DNA of 59,897 bases, from the NCBI GenBank assembly GCA_030141605.1, contig JAQGDQ010001138.1:1-59897 (forward strand). The letters are read 5' to 3'. Source of the DNA: Tubiluchus corallicola. Taxonomy: Eukaryota > Priapulida > Priapulimorpha > Priapulimorphida > Tubiluchidae. The notes below the pieces were generated by a model. It saw only the letters and a program-made list of their open reading frames with translations. It ran no database searches and was not told the DNA's origin. This document shows positions 50,741-59,897 of the stretch, piece after piece. The position numbers and the translations under genes are program-made. How positions within the stretch are numbered: position 1 is the first letter of the stretch; each line of letters opens with the position of its first letter.

Positions 50741-51643
50741 AGCCTATAAGGCATTCATATATCCTCTTTCTCGCTTCTACTGTGCATAGATAAACAAATC
50801 AGCCATCATGATATTAATCTTGAATATCAAACAATCATAATCTGACACGTAATTTAAAACCTGCTGGTAGCAGCAAAGACAGGATTATGCTGGTCTGAGT
50901 TTCTTGGAAAGACGGAAATTGATAATAAATCTGTATTTTACCCAAGTCATGGTTAAATATTTACTCTGAAGACCCTAGAACGTTGGATTGGAACTGTACC
51001 AAGGCAGCTTTCCGGTAGCGTGCTTTAATGGAGCAGGTGCTGCCATCTTCTGTATGATATTGGAATACAGATTGCTTATAAATTGCACCGTAATTATTTT
51101 AGGCGCGTGTTTAAAAGTATAACTAGCATCTTTTCTTTGGTCTTACAGCAAGTGTTAAACCACAGTAGTGGGTCATCCTGGTTTGTTTCCCAGAGAGGCA
51201 AGATAAAAATATAAATGTCGTTAGCAAGAGATAAAAATATCGTTTGTATAAGACAATCTGTTGCCATGGTTGTAAACTCATCAGACAAGAATAGATTTCA
51301 TTTGAAAACGGTTTTTATTAAACATTGTGCAGGCTGCGGTTATGGCGGTAAAACTATGTAGAGAATTTAGGCTTGGCAATAAAATCGTTCGACTTGACTG
51401 TAAATAGTTTTCAGTTTATGGAATTATGCCTGTTCCAGATTTGTTATTTTGTAGTTTGACGTCTGTGTTTTCACGTAGCGTTGAATCATTTGTCTGATCA
51501 AGACAGAAGGCTCAATTGTTATTTTGATTTGATAACTAATGCATTGATTTATTAATGATTAATCTAATAATTAATTTCATTAAGTTGCAATCATTAAATT
51601 TAACAAAAATACTGATATTTTTACACCAGGGAAAGATGTCAAC

Positions 51644-51692
51644 TCATACCTGTACATTGTTACTCAACTCATACCTGTACATTGTTACTGCT
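51644..51692. repeat. Short 25-bp tandem duplication
   Basis: CAACTCATACCTGTACATTG occurs twice in direct succession. Confidence 0.8.
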
Positions 51693-52282
51693 TCATTTCG
51701 TTGAGGAAGTTCTCTTTAGTCAGTTAAAGCTGCTGTTATCTATGTAGCAGGTTCGTTCGTGCACTATAACTGCAGTGAGAACGTCCTGAGTTCAATACCA
51801 GAGCAGGGGACCTCTTTTTTCTGATGATGTCAGTGCAATTATTCAGAACTTGATTGATTATGATTGTTGTACGTGCCAAGGATGAGATTCTCTAGCGGAA
51901 CGCGAATTTGAATCGAATTTGTGACTTTCGAAATCGAATTTAATTTTTTTTCTGTATTTCTAATCGAATCAAATTCATCACTGCATCAAACTCGTATTGA
52001 CTATGAAAGATTTTTGAAACACTAGTAACAAGTGGTCTTACAAAGATCGTGCATATTACTTGATTTTGTTCTGCAGTAAAACCACAATTAGTTTGCTAAA
52101 AATTTTGCACACGAACTGCAGCGAAATTTTGCTAATTGCGTGATGTTTCAAACATTTTGGTGATAAAGAACCTATCTGGCTAAAATGGCTGAATTATTCG
52201 AATCCATAATTTTAGGTTCGAACTGAATTTAAACTAAAAAGAAACTGTTTCAAATGGAAATCGATGCTTTCGATGATCCCCT

Positions 52283-52720
52283 CAGGGCCGGAACTAGATG
52301 TGCCAAGCAGGGGGGGGGGGCGCAAAAATTTTCTGGGAGGGCGAGGTATCCGAAGTGGCTAAATAATGGTTAAGCCAATTTTAACCCCTTTTATACTGCA
52401 TGCAGGTCTATAATTAGCGTGTGTGTAGGACGGCGTAGCGGACAGAGCAATAATGAGAAAATTAACCCTCAGTTAACCTAACGTTATTAATGTGCCTCTA
52501 ACTAAATTGTTATTTACAGAAATTTATCACACACAAGTTTTAAGTAAATAATACACTGAAGCTACCAAACATTTTTTTACCTAATTCTAATTCACATTGA
52601 AAATGATTACATGCAAACTGCAATTTTCACTGCAAAAAAAATTATTTGTCCGATTTTGCAGGGTGGCGCAAATTTTGACAGGGGGGCGCGCCCCCCTCGC
52701 TCCCCCTAGTTCCGCCCCTG
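52283..52720. mobile_element. hAT-like MITE next to the terminal exon
   Basis: The ends CAGGGCCGGAACTAG and CTAGTTCCGCCCCTG are inverted repeats (14 of 15). Inside, both ends continue into G-rich/C-rich sequence and then GGGCGCAAAAATTTT / GGCGCAAATTTTGAC, in mirrored order. The 438-bp AT-rich body has no open frame. CAGGG termini fit hAT elements; an 8-bp target duplication is not clear (GATCCCCT versus CTCACCCC). The right end is 57 bp from the exon acceptor. Confidence 0.7.
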
Positions 52721-52777
52721 CTCACCCCTAGTGCCTGCTAAAGGTTTTTTTGTTTCATTATTTTTTCTTATTTTCAG

Positions 52778-54280
52778 AAAGAAGAAGCTGACTGTTTTGA
52801 ACTACAAGAAAAAGACAGCGGCCTCGGTCCGGGCAGCGATGATTCTGCCAAGCACAGTGAATCCTCAGAACATGAAGAAACAACAACATGTCTGCCGTGC
52901 TTGGGACACTCAAAGAAACAATATTGCACATGCAGTAACGAACGAGTGTACCTCGATAAGTCCCCGGTGACCGACGTCTGCGGCGGACAGACGTGCGACT
53001 GTCACAAGGAACGTCCTCCCTCGCAGAACAGCATCGACAAGGAACTACAAGAACTTCATCAAGAAATAGAGAATTTGAGTCTGAGCTACAATCCGATCGG
53101 GAAGCCGCCAGTTCGATGTCTGTCCGAAGCCATGGGAATGGAGAATGGTGCCGGGAAGCCGACGCGAGAGCAGAGGAAGAGTGCAATATCCCTGGGAGTG
53201 ACGGTGAAAAACAGCAAGGGCAAGAGCGGCTCGAAGTTAAAGAAACGGGAAAGCCTGGAAGAGCCGACGCTGGAGTCGAGCAGCGCGTACAACACGGGTG
53301 AGAGCGGTCAAAGCAACCGGAGTTCCCCGCTGCACAAAGAGCTGAGTCACGACGAACGATCCAGTGGCTCATTTGTCAGTTTAGCCGAAACGGCTCGTGT
53401 TGAGGACAGCCAGGACACGTGTCCTCGTGGTAGCCGTGTTGAGGATACATGTCCTCGTGGTAGCCGTGTTGAGGATACTTGCCCTCGGGGTACCCGTGTT
53501 GAGGATACATGTCCTCGTGGTAGCCGTGTTGAGGATACTTGCCCTCGGGGTACTCACAAGGAAGATACCTGCCATCGTGAAAGTCGTGCAGCGGATAAGT
53601 GCCATCGGCACGGCGACGGCAAAGAGGCACCTGTTCCCGAGATCGTTTACACTAGTCCCGAACAATTGGAGAGGATTATTCTTCTACAGCAACAATTACT
53701 ACATCAGAAAATTGCCCGTTTCGGTGAGCAGCTACCGTCGCAGTTACCGTCGCCGTCCGTCCAGTCAGCAAACAGTGATACCGTCAGCCGTAGTCAGTCA
53801 CAGGGACACGTGTCCGACATGAGCAACCAGTCGGGCGGCGTGCAGATGGAGTGGAAGGTCAAGCGGAGGTCGGACGGCACGAGGTACATTACGAAACGTC
53901 CGGTGAGAAACAAGATCCTGAAGCAGCGAGAGACGAGGTTGCTGGAGCAACGCTGCGGGGTGACCACGGACGACGATATGATGAGCGAGATGAAGACCGG
54001 TCGGTACTGGTCAAAAGAGGACAAGCGACACCACCTCGCCAAGGCTCGCGATCAACGGCGGAGGCGGGAACTGATGCTCCGTGCCAGACTAGAGTGCCTC
54101 CGAGAGCAGGAAGAGGGGAAGAAGGAACCGGATATCCTGCAGCTAGCGCAGAAGAAGCAGTCACTGAAAAAACGCCAGAATTTTGACGATTTTGTGACGG
54201 TGGATGAAATTTTGGCGCACGGCACCAAGGGGGATGTCAGAAGTCCTTATCGCCCTCTGCTGTCAGTCACAACAGTTTAA
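52778..54280 (+). CDS. PDZRN3/4-like gene, terminal coding exon (C-terminal 500 residues and stop)
   Basis: The exon starts after TTATTTTCAG and stops at TAA 54278-54280. Residues below are counted from the first in-window exon (total 663). 164-194 contain EKDSGLG and SESSEHEE, matching the EKDSG..ESSE block of PDZRN3/4. 201-239 hold a Cys cluster (C-x2-C-x8-C-x-C-x15-C-x4-C-x-C-H). A short predicted coiled coil DKELQELHQEIENL follows. SSAYNTGES is a conserved family motif. About 370-443 are a 10-residue repeat (RVEDTCPRGS, five good copies). A Q-rich helix QLERIILLQQQLL comes next. 521-663 are the conserved PDZRN C-terminal domain, with EWKVKRRSDGTRYITKRPVR, TTDDDMMSEMK, GRYWSKED, many Arg/Lys and ILAHGTK. 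The last residues SVTTV form a class I PDZ ligand identical to that recalled for vertebrate PDZRN3. The exon is GC-richer than its introns. The 5' join to the preceding exon is phase 0, but a further exon could lie between them. Confidence 0.93.
   Translation, partial: KEEADCFELQEKDSGLGPGSDDSAKHSESSEHEETTTCLPCLGHSKKQYCTCSNERVYLDKSPVTDVCGGQTCDCHKERPPSQNSIDKELQELHQEIENLSLSYNPIGKPPVRCLSEAMGMENGAGKPTREQRKSAISLGVTVKNSKGKSGSKLKKRESLEEPTLESSSAYNTGESGQSNRSSPLHKELSHDERSSGSFVSLAETARVEDSQDTCPRGSRVEDTCPRGSRVEDTCPRGTRVEDTCPRGSRVEDTCPRGTHKEDTCHRESRAADKCHRHGDGKEAPVPEIVYTSPEQLERIILLQQQLLHQKIARFGEQLPSQLPSPSVQSANSDTVSRSQSQGHVSDMSNQSGGVQMEWKVKRRSDGTRYITKRPVRNKILKQRETRLLEQRCGVTTDDDMMSEMKTGRYWSKEDKRHHLAKARDQRRRRELMLRARLECLREQEEGKKEPDILQLAQKKQSLKKRQNFDDFVTVDEILAHGTKGDVRSPYRPLLSVTTV
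53396..53620 (+). repeat. 30-bp coding minisatellite within the terminal exon
   Basis: A 30-bp unit encoding RVEDTCPRGS (or GT) is present in five good copies from 53396, followed by three degenerate ones (KEDTCHRES, AADKCHRH). Two nucleotide subtypes alternate (ACATGTCCTCGTGGTAGC and ACTTGCCCTCGGGGTACC), so copies 2-3 and 4-5 form a duplicated dimer. Confidence 0.95.
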
Positions 54281-54440
54281 ATTGTTTAAAATCCCAATGA
54301 TCGGTGCTGCCCCCATTGTGTATGTAGGGCGCAGAGTGCCCCACTAGCCGAACTAAGACACTTCCACTAAAGCGCATGTGCTAACTTTATGAAAATAAGT
54401 GTCATACGTGGGCAGCCCAAGTAGAGCACTGTCCTACACG

Positions 54441-54608
54441 GCTCGCTAGCCCTTGTAGGGCACACAGCTCGCTAGCCCTTGTAGGGCACATAGCTCCCTA
54501 ACCCTTGTAGGGCACATGGCTCTCTAGCCCTTGTAGGGCACATAGCTCCCTAACCCTTGTAGGGCACACAGCTCACTAGCCCTTGTAGGGCACATAGCTC
54601 CCTAGCCC
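54441..54608. repeat. 26-bp array after the stop codon, about 6.5 copies
   Basis: The unit reads approximately GCTC.CTAGCCCTTGTAGGGC plus ACA(C/T)A. Each unit contains the hairpin GCCC-TTGTA-GGGC. Lies within the most likely 3'UTR. Confidence 0.93.
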
Positions 54609-54818
54609 GTTTACGTAGTAGAAAACAAATTATTTGTCCAAGAGGAGATGAAACTGATTTGTGAAGCCAGACGTATAAAAAATTATACACCTTAAGCAAA
54701 TGTTGGAATTGCTCAAAAAGCAGCCTCATTCAATTCAAAAAGATTAATATTGAAGCCAAATTTAATATCGGCCGTTCTGCTAGTTCTAAATAAGATTCTT
54801 TTATTTTATCAGACGTAC

Positions 54819-54882
54819 AATAAATTATTCAACGTTTTGATGTTTTTAATAATTATTATTATCGATTTAATTATCAAATAAA
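54819..54882 (+). promoter_or_regulatory. Candidate proximal polyadenylation signals
   Basis: Two canonical AATAAA hexamers (54819-54824 and 54877-54882) lie 540-600 bp after the stop codon on the sense strand of the only gene. The region after 54885 is not strikingly GT-rich, so the choice between this and the distal site is unresolved. Confidence 0.4.
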
Positions 54883-54939
54883 CAAGGACAACGGATGCTG
54901 CCAGTACAGTTAACAACTCAATTCGCATCTTGTCTCTAA

Positions 54940-55560
54940 TGTCCTACTTGGGCTAACTCATGTAAGACGGGTCCTACTTGGGCAGCCCATGTAAGACGGG
55001 TCCTACTTGGGCTAACTCATGTAAGACGGGTCCTACTTGGGCTAGGCCATGTAAGACGGGTCCTACTTGGGCTAGGCCATGTAAGACGGGTCCTACTTGG
55101 GCTAGGCCATGTAAGACGGGTCCTACTTGGGCTAGGCCATGTAAGACGGGTCCTACTTGGGCTAGGCCATGTAAGACGGGTCCTACTTGGGCTAGGCCAT
55201 GTAAGACGGGTCCTACTTGGGCTAGGCCATGTAAGACGGGTCCTACTTGGGCTAGGCCATGTAAGATGGGTCCTACTTGGGCAGCCCATGTAAGACGGGT
55301 CCTACTTGGGCTAGGCCATGTAAGACGGGTCCTACTTGGGCTAGGCCATGTAAGACGGGTCCTACTTGGGCTAGGCCATGTAAGACGTGTCCTACTTGGG
55401 CTAGGCCATGTAAGACGGGTCCTACTTGGGCTAGGCCATGTAAGACGGGTCCTACTTGGGCTAGGCCATGTAAGACGGGTCCTACTTGGGCTAGGCCATG
55501 TAAGACGGGTCCTGCTTGGGCCGCCCATGTACACCATGTGCCCTACTTCGGCTAGTGTCC
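54940..55560. repeat. 30-bp array downstream of the PDZRN-like gene, about 20 copies
   Basis: The unit contains GTAAGACGGGTCCTACTTGG followed by GCTAGGCCAT, with a few units carrying GCAGCCCAT or GCTAACTCAT instead. Copies are almost identical. Because 30 is divisible by 3, open frames of up to 215 codons exist on both strands. They are repeat artefacts. Confidence 0.97.
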
Positions 55561-57131
55561 TACTCTGCTCCCAACCGTATATTGGTCTCATAAAAACAAG
55601 TGGCTATACAATTGAAAGCCATTGACCAGACAAATCTCTACGTTGAAATGATTAAAATCGCTACTTTTTAAAGAAGAGAACTCTTCCTTCCCGTGATAAA
55701 TAATCGTTTTGTAAAATATTGAAGTGTAACTGTAGCAGTTATTATGTGTACAGTATGTATGTATGTATAATTATTACGAGTGATATGACTATACTATCCC
55801 TGCGTCTATTGAAGACATGTATGTTGCGTTTTTAGTACTAAAATAATGTAAATTTGACATTAACATTATAGGTAATTAAGTATATTGCAGTACACATTTT
55901 TGCTATCTTTTTTTACTATGTATAACATACATAATTTAATGTATGTACAATTACTTGGCAATGTTAATAGTACAGGTAATTTACGGATCTCGTGTGCTGT
56001 CTAAGGTTACGGCTCGCAGTCTGTCAGCAGCATCCAAATTTGCTGGTGATTTTAATGTGTTTTTTTGACAATTTTCTTCATGAAGGCATATCTAAACATA
56101 AAGAACAAAAAGTTGTCCTATGTGAAGATTTCGCATACTTTTTACTTTCTTAAAATACTGAAGAATTTCAGTTTAGATACGACAAAAGTACATAAATTAT
56201 TTCTAGACCAATGCACTATTTCTCTATTGTCCTAGTGTTAAGGACTTTTACTACTTTTATACAAAATAATGATGGCTAAATTGTATTATTTAATGTAAAT
56301 TCATTTATATTACATAATTTTTTTATTATATCCATTGCGTGGTACTTTGCCGTTGCTATGGTGATTATGAGAATTGTACTTTACACGATAATGCTGCTTA
56401 CTGCATACTTTATTTGCTTGATTATGGACATCATGTATAACTTAATTGGTAAGGGGTATATAACAGTGAGTACAGTATCTTTTGACTTTATGTAGACAAT
56501 AATCATGTTAATAAGCGTAATAATAAGTTATGCTGTTGCTAATTGTAAACACTTTAATATCTGTAGTTTTTTTTCATTTTCAAATTACATCTTATCGATT
56601 TGTGGCGATTTTAGTCCCTTGTTGACCTGTCTAATAGGCTAGGTTATTGATTTTTTGTGACAAAAGTCATTTCAACGATTTTTGTGTAAAACATGATCCT
56701 GAGAATGTTTGGTTGGTAATTCATTGTTACAGTGCTGCCATCAATCGGGAAAAAATGAAATTATTTGCAGAATTTTGACAAAGACCGAAATGCCTTTTTT
56801 ATATTCAGTAATAAATTGTGGAGTTATTTTTTATAGAGATACTTTTTGGCAAATCAAAGAGTTAAAATATTAATTATGTTTATTGTATAGTGCATTATTA
56901 GTATCAAAAAATTTACTAGAGGTATTGGTGCATTGTTGTATTAACAATTCTTACCTATCTTAGTTGTGCAATAATATCTAATCGTACACTAATCCTGCTA
57001 CATACAGTCGTAAACTTGCTTTAGTCTATTGTAAATTTTATTATTGTAAACAAGCTTGGTTATGTATTTATTATACTGTAAAAATTTTAGATAATGGCAA
57101 ACTGTTCATATGATATCCTTGTTCAACTCTT

Positions 57132-57137
57132 AATAAA
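57132..57137 (+). promoter_or_regulatory. Candidate distal polyadenylation signal
   Basis: AATAAA is followed about 40 bp later by the T/G-rich stretch CTGGTGGTGTTTGTT (57171-57185), a plausible downstream element. Its use would place the 30-bp array in the 3'UTR. Confidence 0.35.
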
Positions 57138-57254
57138 GTTTCCGATAAATTTAATACTATTTTCAGCCTCTGGTGGTGTTTGTTATGAAGGTTAGTCTTG
57201 TAATTCTTAGTTGTTCTGTTTCTCACTAGTTGACCTAAAACTTAGGAGCAAAAA

Positions 57255-57710
57255 TTTCTGATGTTGCATTATCATAACTAAGTCTTACTGAAGCTATTAT
57301 ATTAGTAGTATTGTCACAGCTAAGCCACTACAAACAGTTTAAAAAATGAACCTGCATTTTTGTTTACAATGCTACAAATGTAAAGGTTCATCATTGTGGA
57401 TGCTGTCATTAGTCTTGCATTCAGTATTCTTAAAACTAACCCACCACAAACAGTTTAAAAAATGAACCTGTTGCTGCCATTAGTCTTGCATGCAGTATTG
57501 TACATGCAGTATTGTAGTAGTAGTAGTAGTAGTAAATCTCCAGTAGTTATAATATAACTTTTGAGACAAATAGTTTTTCGACTGTAATTGCGACAAATAA
57601 ATTGTTAAAGCTAAGCCACTACAAACAGTTTAAGAAACGAAGCTCATTTTTGCTACAAGCACCACAAATGTAGTGGTTCATCCTTGTTGCCATCAGTCTT
57701 GCAAAAGAGA
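57255..57710. repeat. Diverged repeat, three copies
   Basis: CACTACAAACAGTTTAA.AAA, TTCATC.TTG and ATTAGTCTTGCA recur at about 57325, 57442 and 57618. A (GTA)n run lies at 57514-57533. Confidence 0.7.
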
Positions 57711-57779
57711 AATTGACAATAAAATTTAATAAAAATTCTTAAACAACGGCAATCTGAGGCAGCATAATAGAAAACCTAC

Positions 57780-58337
57780 AAAAATTAAGTTCTGTTCCAG
57801 ACCCACCCGCGATAAGTGAATTTCCGCGAAGTAGGAACGCTATACTTATTTTAGCAGTTATACATTATTTTAAGTCTTTATAAACCCTCCCCACACTCTT
57901 ATACGTCCCTTTATAACTGCGAAGCGAAAGAAAACAAATCAGCGACTGGGATACAGAGCAGCATTCTCTTGTTGGTGGCTTTCCACCAATCAACCAAGCG
58001 GGCAGAAGTACTACATTTTGTTTTCAGTGTGTATTCATCCGCCGAATAAATACACTATTTACTGTAAATGGTATTTTTTATGATTTATAATATTCTTTTA
58101 GAATTAATATTTTTAATATATTTTTATACATTTTCTGATTTTTTATGCAAAATTCATCAAGTCTATACATTACTGTACAATGCGTACTACGCATGTGCAA
58201 AAATACTTTAGACGGAGTACCGCAAAACCCGCGAAACAGCGAAAATACCGCGATAAATATTTTAGCTTAACTTTTCTGAAAACCGCCGAAACGGCGAGTC
58301 CGCGACAAACGAACCGCGATGTAGCGAGGGAACACTG
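57780..58337. mobile_element. Tigger/pogo-like DNA transposon remnant
   Basis: The right end reads, on the - strand, CAGTGTTCCCTCGCTACATC followed by GCGGTTCG, and is followed by the expected TA (58338-58339). The left part contains GTTCCAGACCCACCCGCGAT and TTCCGCGAAGTAG, the subterminal sequence typical of such elements, but the extreme left terminus is missing or decayed. The 558-bp body has no transposase. The small open frame at 58180-58386 starts within it. Confidence 0.75.
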
Positions 58338-58339
58338 TA

Positions 58340-59897
58340 GTCAAAGTTTTCACAAATGCACATGTTACAACTTACAACATGGTTGAATTTTTACAATCAT
58401 TTAATTAATTGTTAGCTATTAAAAGATGGACAATTTTGAGAAATAAGAGAGAGATTGCAAAGGCTGTCTCTGGTGTTTGTTGCCTTGTGCCGCCACCTAT
58501 TTCAAAAAAATCGAAATTTAAATTTCGAAATTTGCCGTCATTATTTTCCCTTTCATGTCTGTTGTAAAAATTGGGCAGGCAGAATTCTAAAATAAAAGAA
58601 ATCTGCCCTAGAGAGAGGTAAACACAGCAGCGATCTAGTAAAAAAATCAAACACTGCTATGCCATGGGCACTACTTCCGATTTGCAAGTCAGAATGTAAC
58701 TGGAATAAAGTCGAGAACAATCAGACTGTGATGCCATCTATTGGTGAAAAATACAAGAAAAACATAGCGCTAAAGATCAATTTTTCACATTTATTTACAC
58801 AGTATAAAATTTAAAAAACATTCTAGAAAATTAGATAATTACTATATTAATTAATTGAATCACACATGTATATATATATATATATATAAATATATATATT
58901 AAAAAAGTTGCTTTACTGTTGATCTTTTCAATTACCTTGACAATAATATCAGTATGAAGCATAAAAATATCTTAAAACTTGGCTTCTATTAGAAGCTCCT
59001 ATCTATAGGCCTATGTCAATTAAACAAATTTTAATACTTGATTAAACTCATAAATAATTTTCCAAAATCAATTAAGGTTACAATTAATAAGTCTCGTTGA
59101 TTAATTACACTAAAATGTACTGCTTAAACACACGCTGTAGAGTTTTAATTACAAAAACAAAAAGAATTTTAATGAACTAATAAACTGTGGATAGAGTATT
59201 CGACTTGCAGATGTAGTGAGCACTGTTTTAGCAGCGCCACCTACATTACACATCGAATAATTGTGTAGGAACAGTAGAAAAGTTCTATTCATTTGCACTT
59301 AGAGAAGAACGTGCAAAAAAATAGAAATAGATTGTATAAAAAGTTCATTACTCCACAACGTAATCTCACTACTGCATAAAAAACAATATGTCTTGCTTGC
59401 AAACCAAAACTTTCCATAAGTCGGCATAGTTATAACTATGTTATGATGCTTCAAAGCAGAATGCACTAAAATTTTGTTCTAACGTTAATTTTTCATTCTT
59501 TATAAAACAAAAGCTAAAGATATTGGACTTTTATATTCTAGCATCGAATTACCAAGAAAATGTACAAAAAATAATAAAAATTTAATTTTATAACCCCTTG
59601 TCAATTTCTTTAAATACAAACTTGTACTGCAATTGCAAAAAACTTGTATTTTCAAACTCCGATTGCAGCTCATGGAAATCATTTTGCTTCGAGGTTTTTC
59701 TCTTGTCAAGCCCAAATAGTAGGTAGAGCCATCTACTGGATTTAACAGTGACTTTCTCAAGATTATGTTTTTCAGTGCGCAGCTTGCAACTCAACTTCAG
59801 CGTGGATTATTTCAGCTTGAAAATAAGATAGAGCAATAAACTTGGTATCAAAATGATCCTCGTTAAACGGAGATTCAGGATACGTGAATAATTAGAA
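58340..59897. other. AT-rich flank without recognised genes
   Basis: Contains an (AT)n run at 58868-58905 and otherwise unique AT-rich sequence. The short open frames on the - strand at 58405-58650 and 59500-59794 show no domain and no codon pattern I can support. Confidence 0.6.

Larger units (their letters stand above)
38254..52777 (+). other. 14.5-kb intron before the terminal exon
   Basis: The intron begins GTACGT and ends TTATTTTCAG, phase 0. Vertebrate relatives have an extra acidic segment of several tens of residues between PDZ2 and the EKDSG block, so one more exon may hide here; I did not find it. 41520-42400, 42890-43580, 45500-46250, 47430-47960, 48520-49060 and 50760-52280 hold nothing further that I recognise. 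Confidence 0.7.
54281..57140 (+). other. 3'UTR and/or downstream flank of the PDZRN-like gene
   Basis: Non-coding DNA after the stop. The first AATAAA hexamers are at 54819-54824 and 54877-54882; another is at 57132-57137. If either early signal is used, the 3'UTR is about 0.55-0.6 kb and includes the 26-bp array; if the distal one, it is about 2.85 kb and also includes the 30-bp array. 55570-57130 is AT-rich and otherwise featureless to me. Confidence 0.6.

Noticed and set aside
52758-54164. Several minus-strand and alternative-frame open frames over the last exon
   Set aside because: They are shadows of the PDZRN-like coding frame, which has clear conserved motifs throughout.
54974-55625. 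Open frames of 205 and 215 codons with 10-residue repeats on both strands
   Set aside because: The 30-bp unit lacks stops in several frames; no flanking coding sequence, splice context or domain.

Overview
The window is nuclear DNA of an animal, most likely an invertebrate. It holds the 3' half of one spliced gene on the + strand, with very long introns full of simple repeats. The recognisable protein is the PDZ1-to-C-terminus part of a PDZRN3/PDZRN4-type (LNX3-type) PDZ-RING protein. It is built from four exons, 26216-26443, 26678-26839, 38155-38253 and 52778-54280, all joined in phase 0 with GT..AG introns, giving 663 residues and a TAA stop. The RING finger, the TRAF/Sina-type zinc finger and the first half of PDZ1 must lie upstream of base 1 or in an exon I could not see. 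I cannot name the phylum. The metazoan-only family, kilobase introns, AT-rich intron DNA and DNA transposon relics fit many invertebrates.

Layout. 1-26215 is read as upstream intron: (CT)n/(GA)n arrays, an inverted repeat carrying microsatellite ends, a 165-bp hairpin, a TTAA-class MITE, a tRNA-Ile-like pseudogene and tandem arrays of 60, 72 and about 90 bp. 26216-26839 is the exon pair spanning the PDZ1 end and PDZ2 start, with an intron of only 234 bp. 26840-38154 is an 11.3-kb intron with a 600-bp pentanucleotide block, a (ATC/ATT)n block, a foldback-like element and a 42-bp minisatellite that stays open in frame. 38155-38253 is the exon ending PDZ2. 38254-52777 is a 14.5-kb intron with about 100-bp, 345-bp, 121-bp and GAT/GGT arrays, a second inverted copy of the TTAA-class MITE, a LINE 3' end and a hAT-like MITE ending 57 bp before the last exon. 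52778-54280 is the terminal coding exon. 54281-59897 is 3'UTR or downstream DNA with 26-bp and 30-bp arrays and a Tigger/pogo-like remnant.

Family knowledge suggests the gene product is an E3-ligase-type scaffold at membranes and synapses: PDZ domains bind partner C-termini, and its own C-terminus (SVTTV) is itself a class I PDZ ligand. No second protein-coding gene can be supported. Nearly all other long open frames are translated microsatellites or minisatellites.

The most unusual features are the number of different tandem-repeat families inside one gene, at least fifteen, several apparently seeded from mobile-element pieces; a 10-residue minisatellite within the coding exon; a Cys-rich cluster that I do not recognise in vertebrate relatives; and a MITE family with intact 4-bp target duplications of both TTAA and TTAT.
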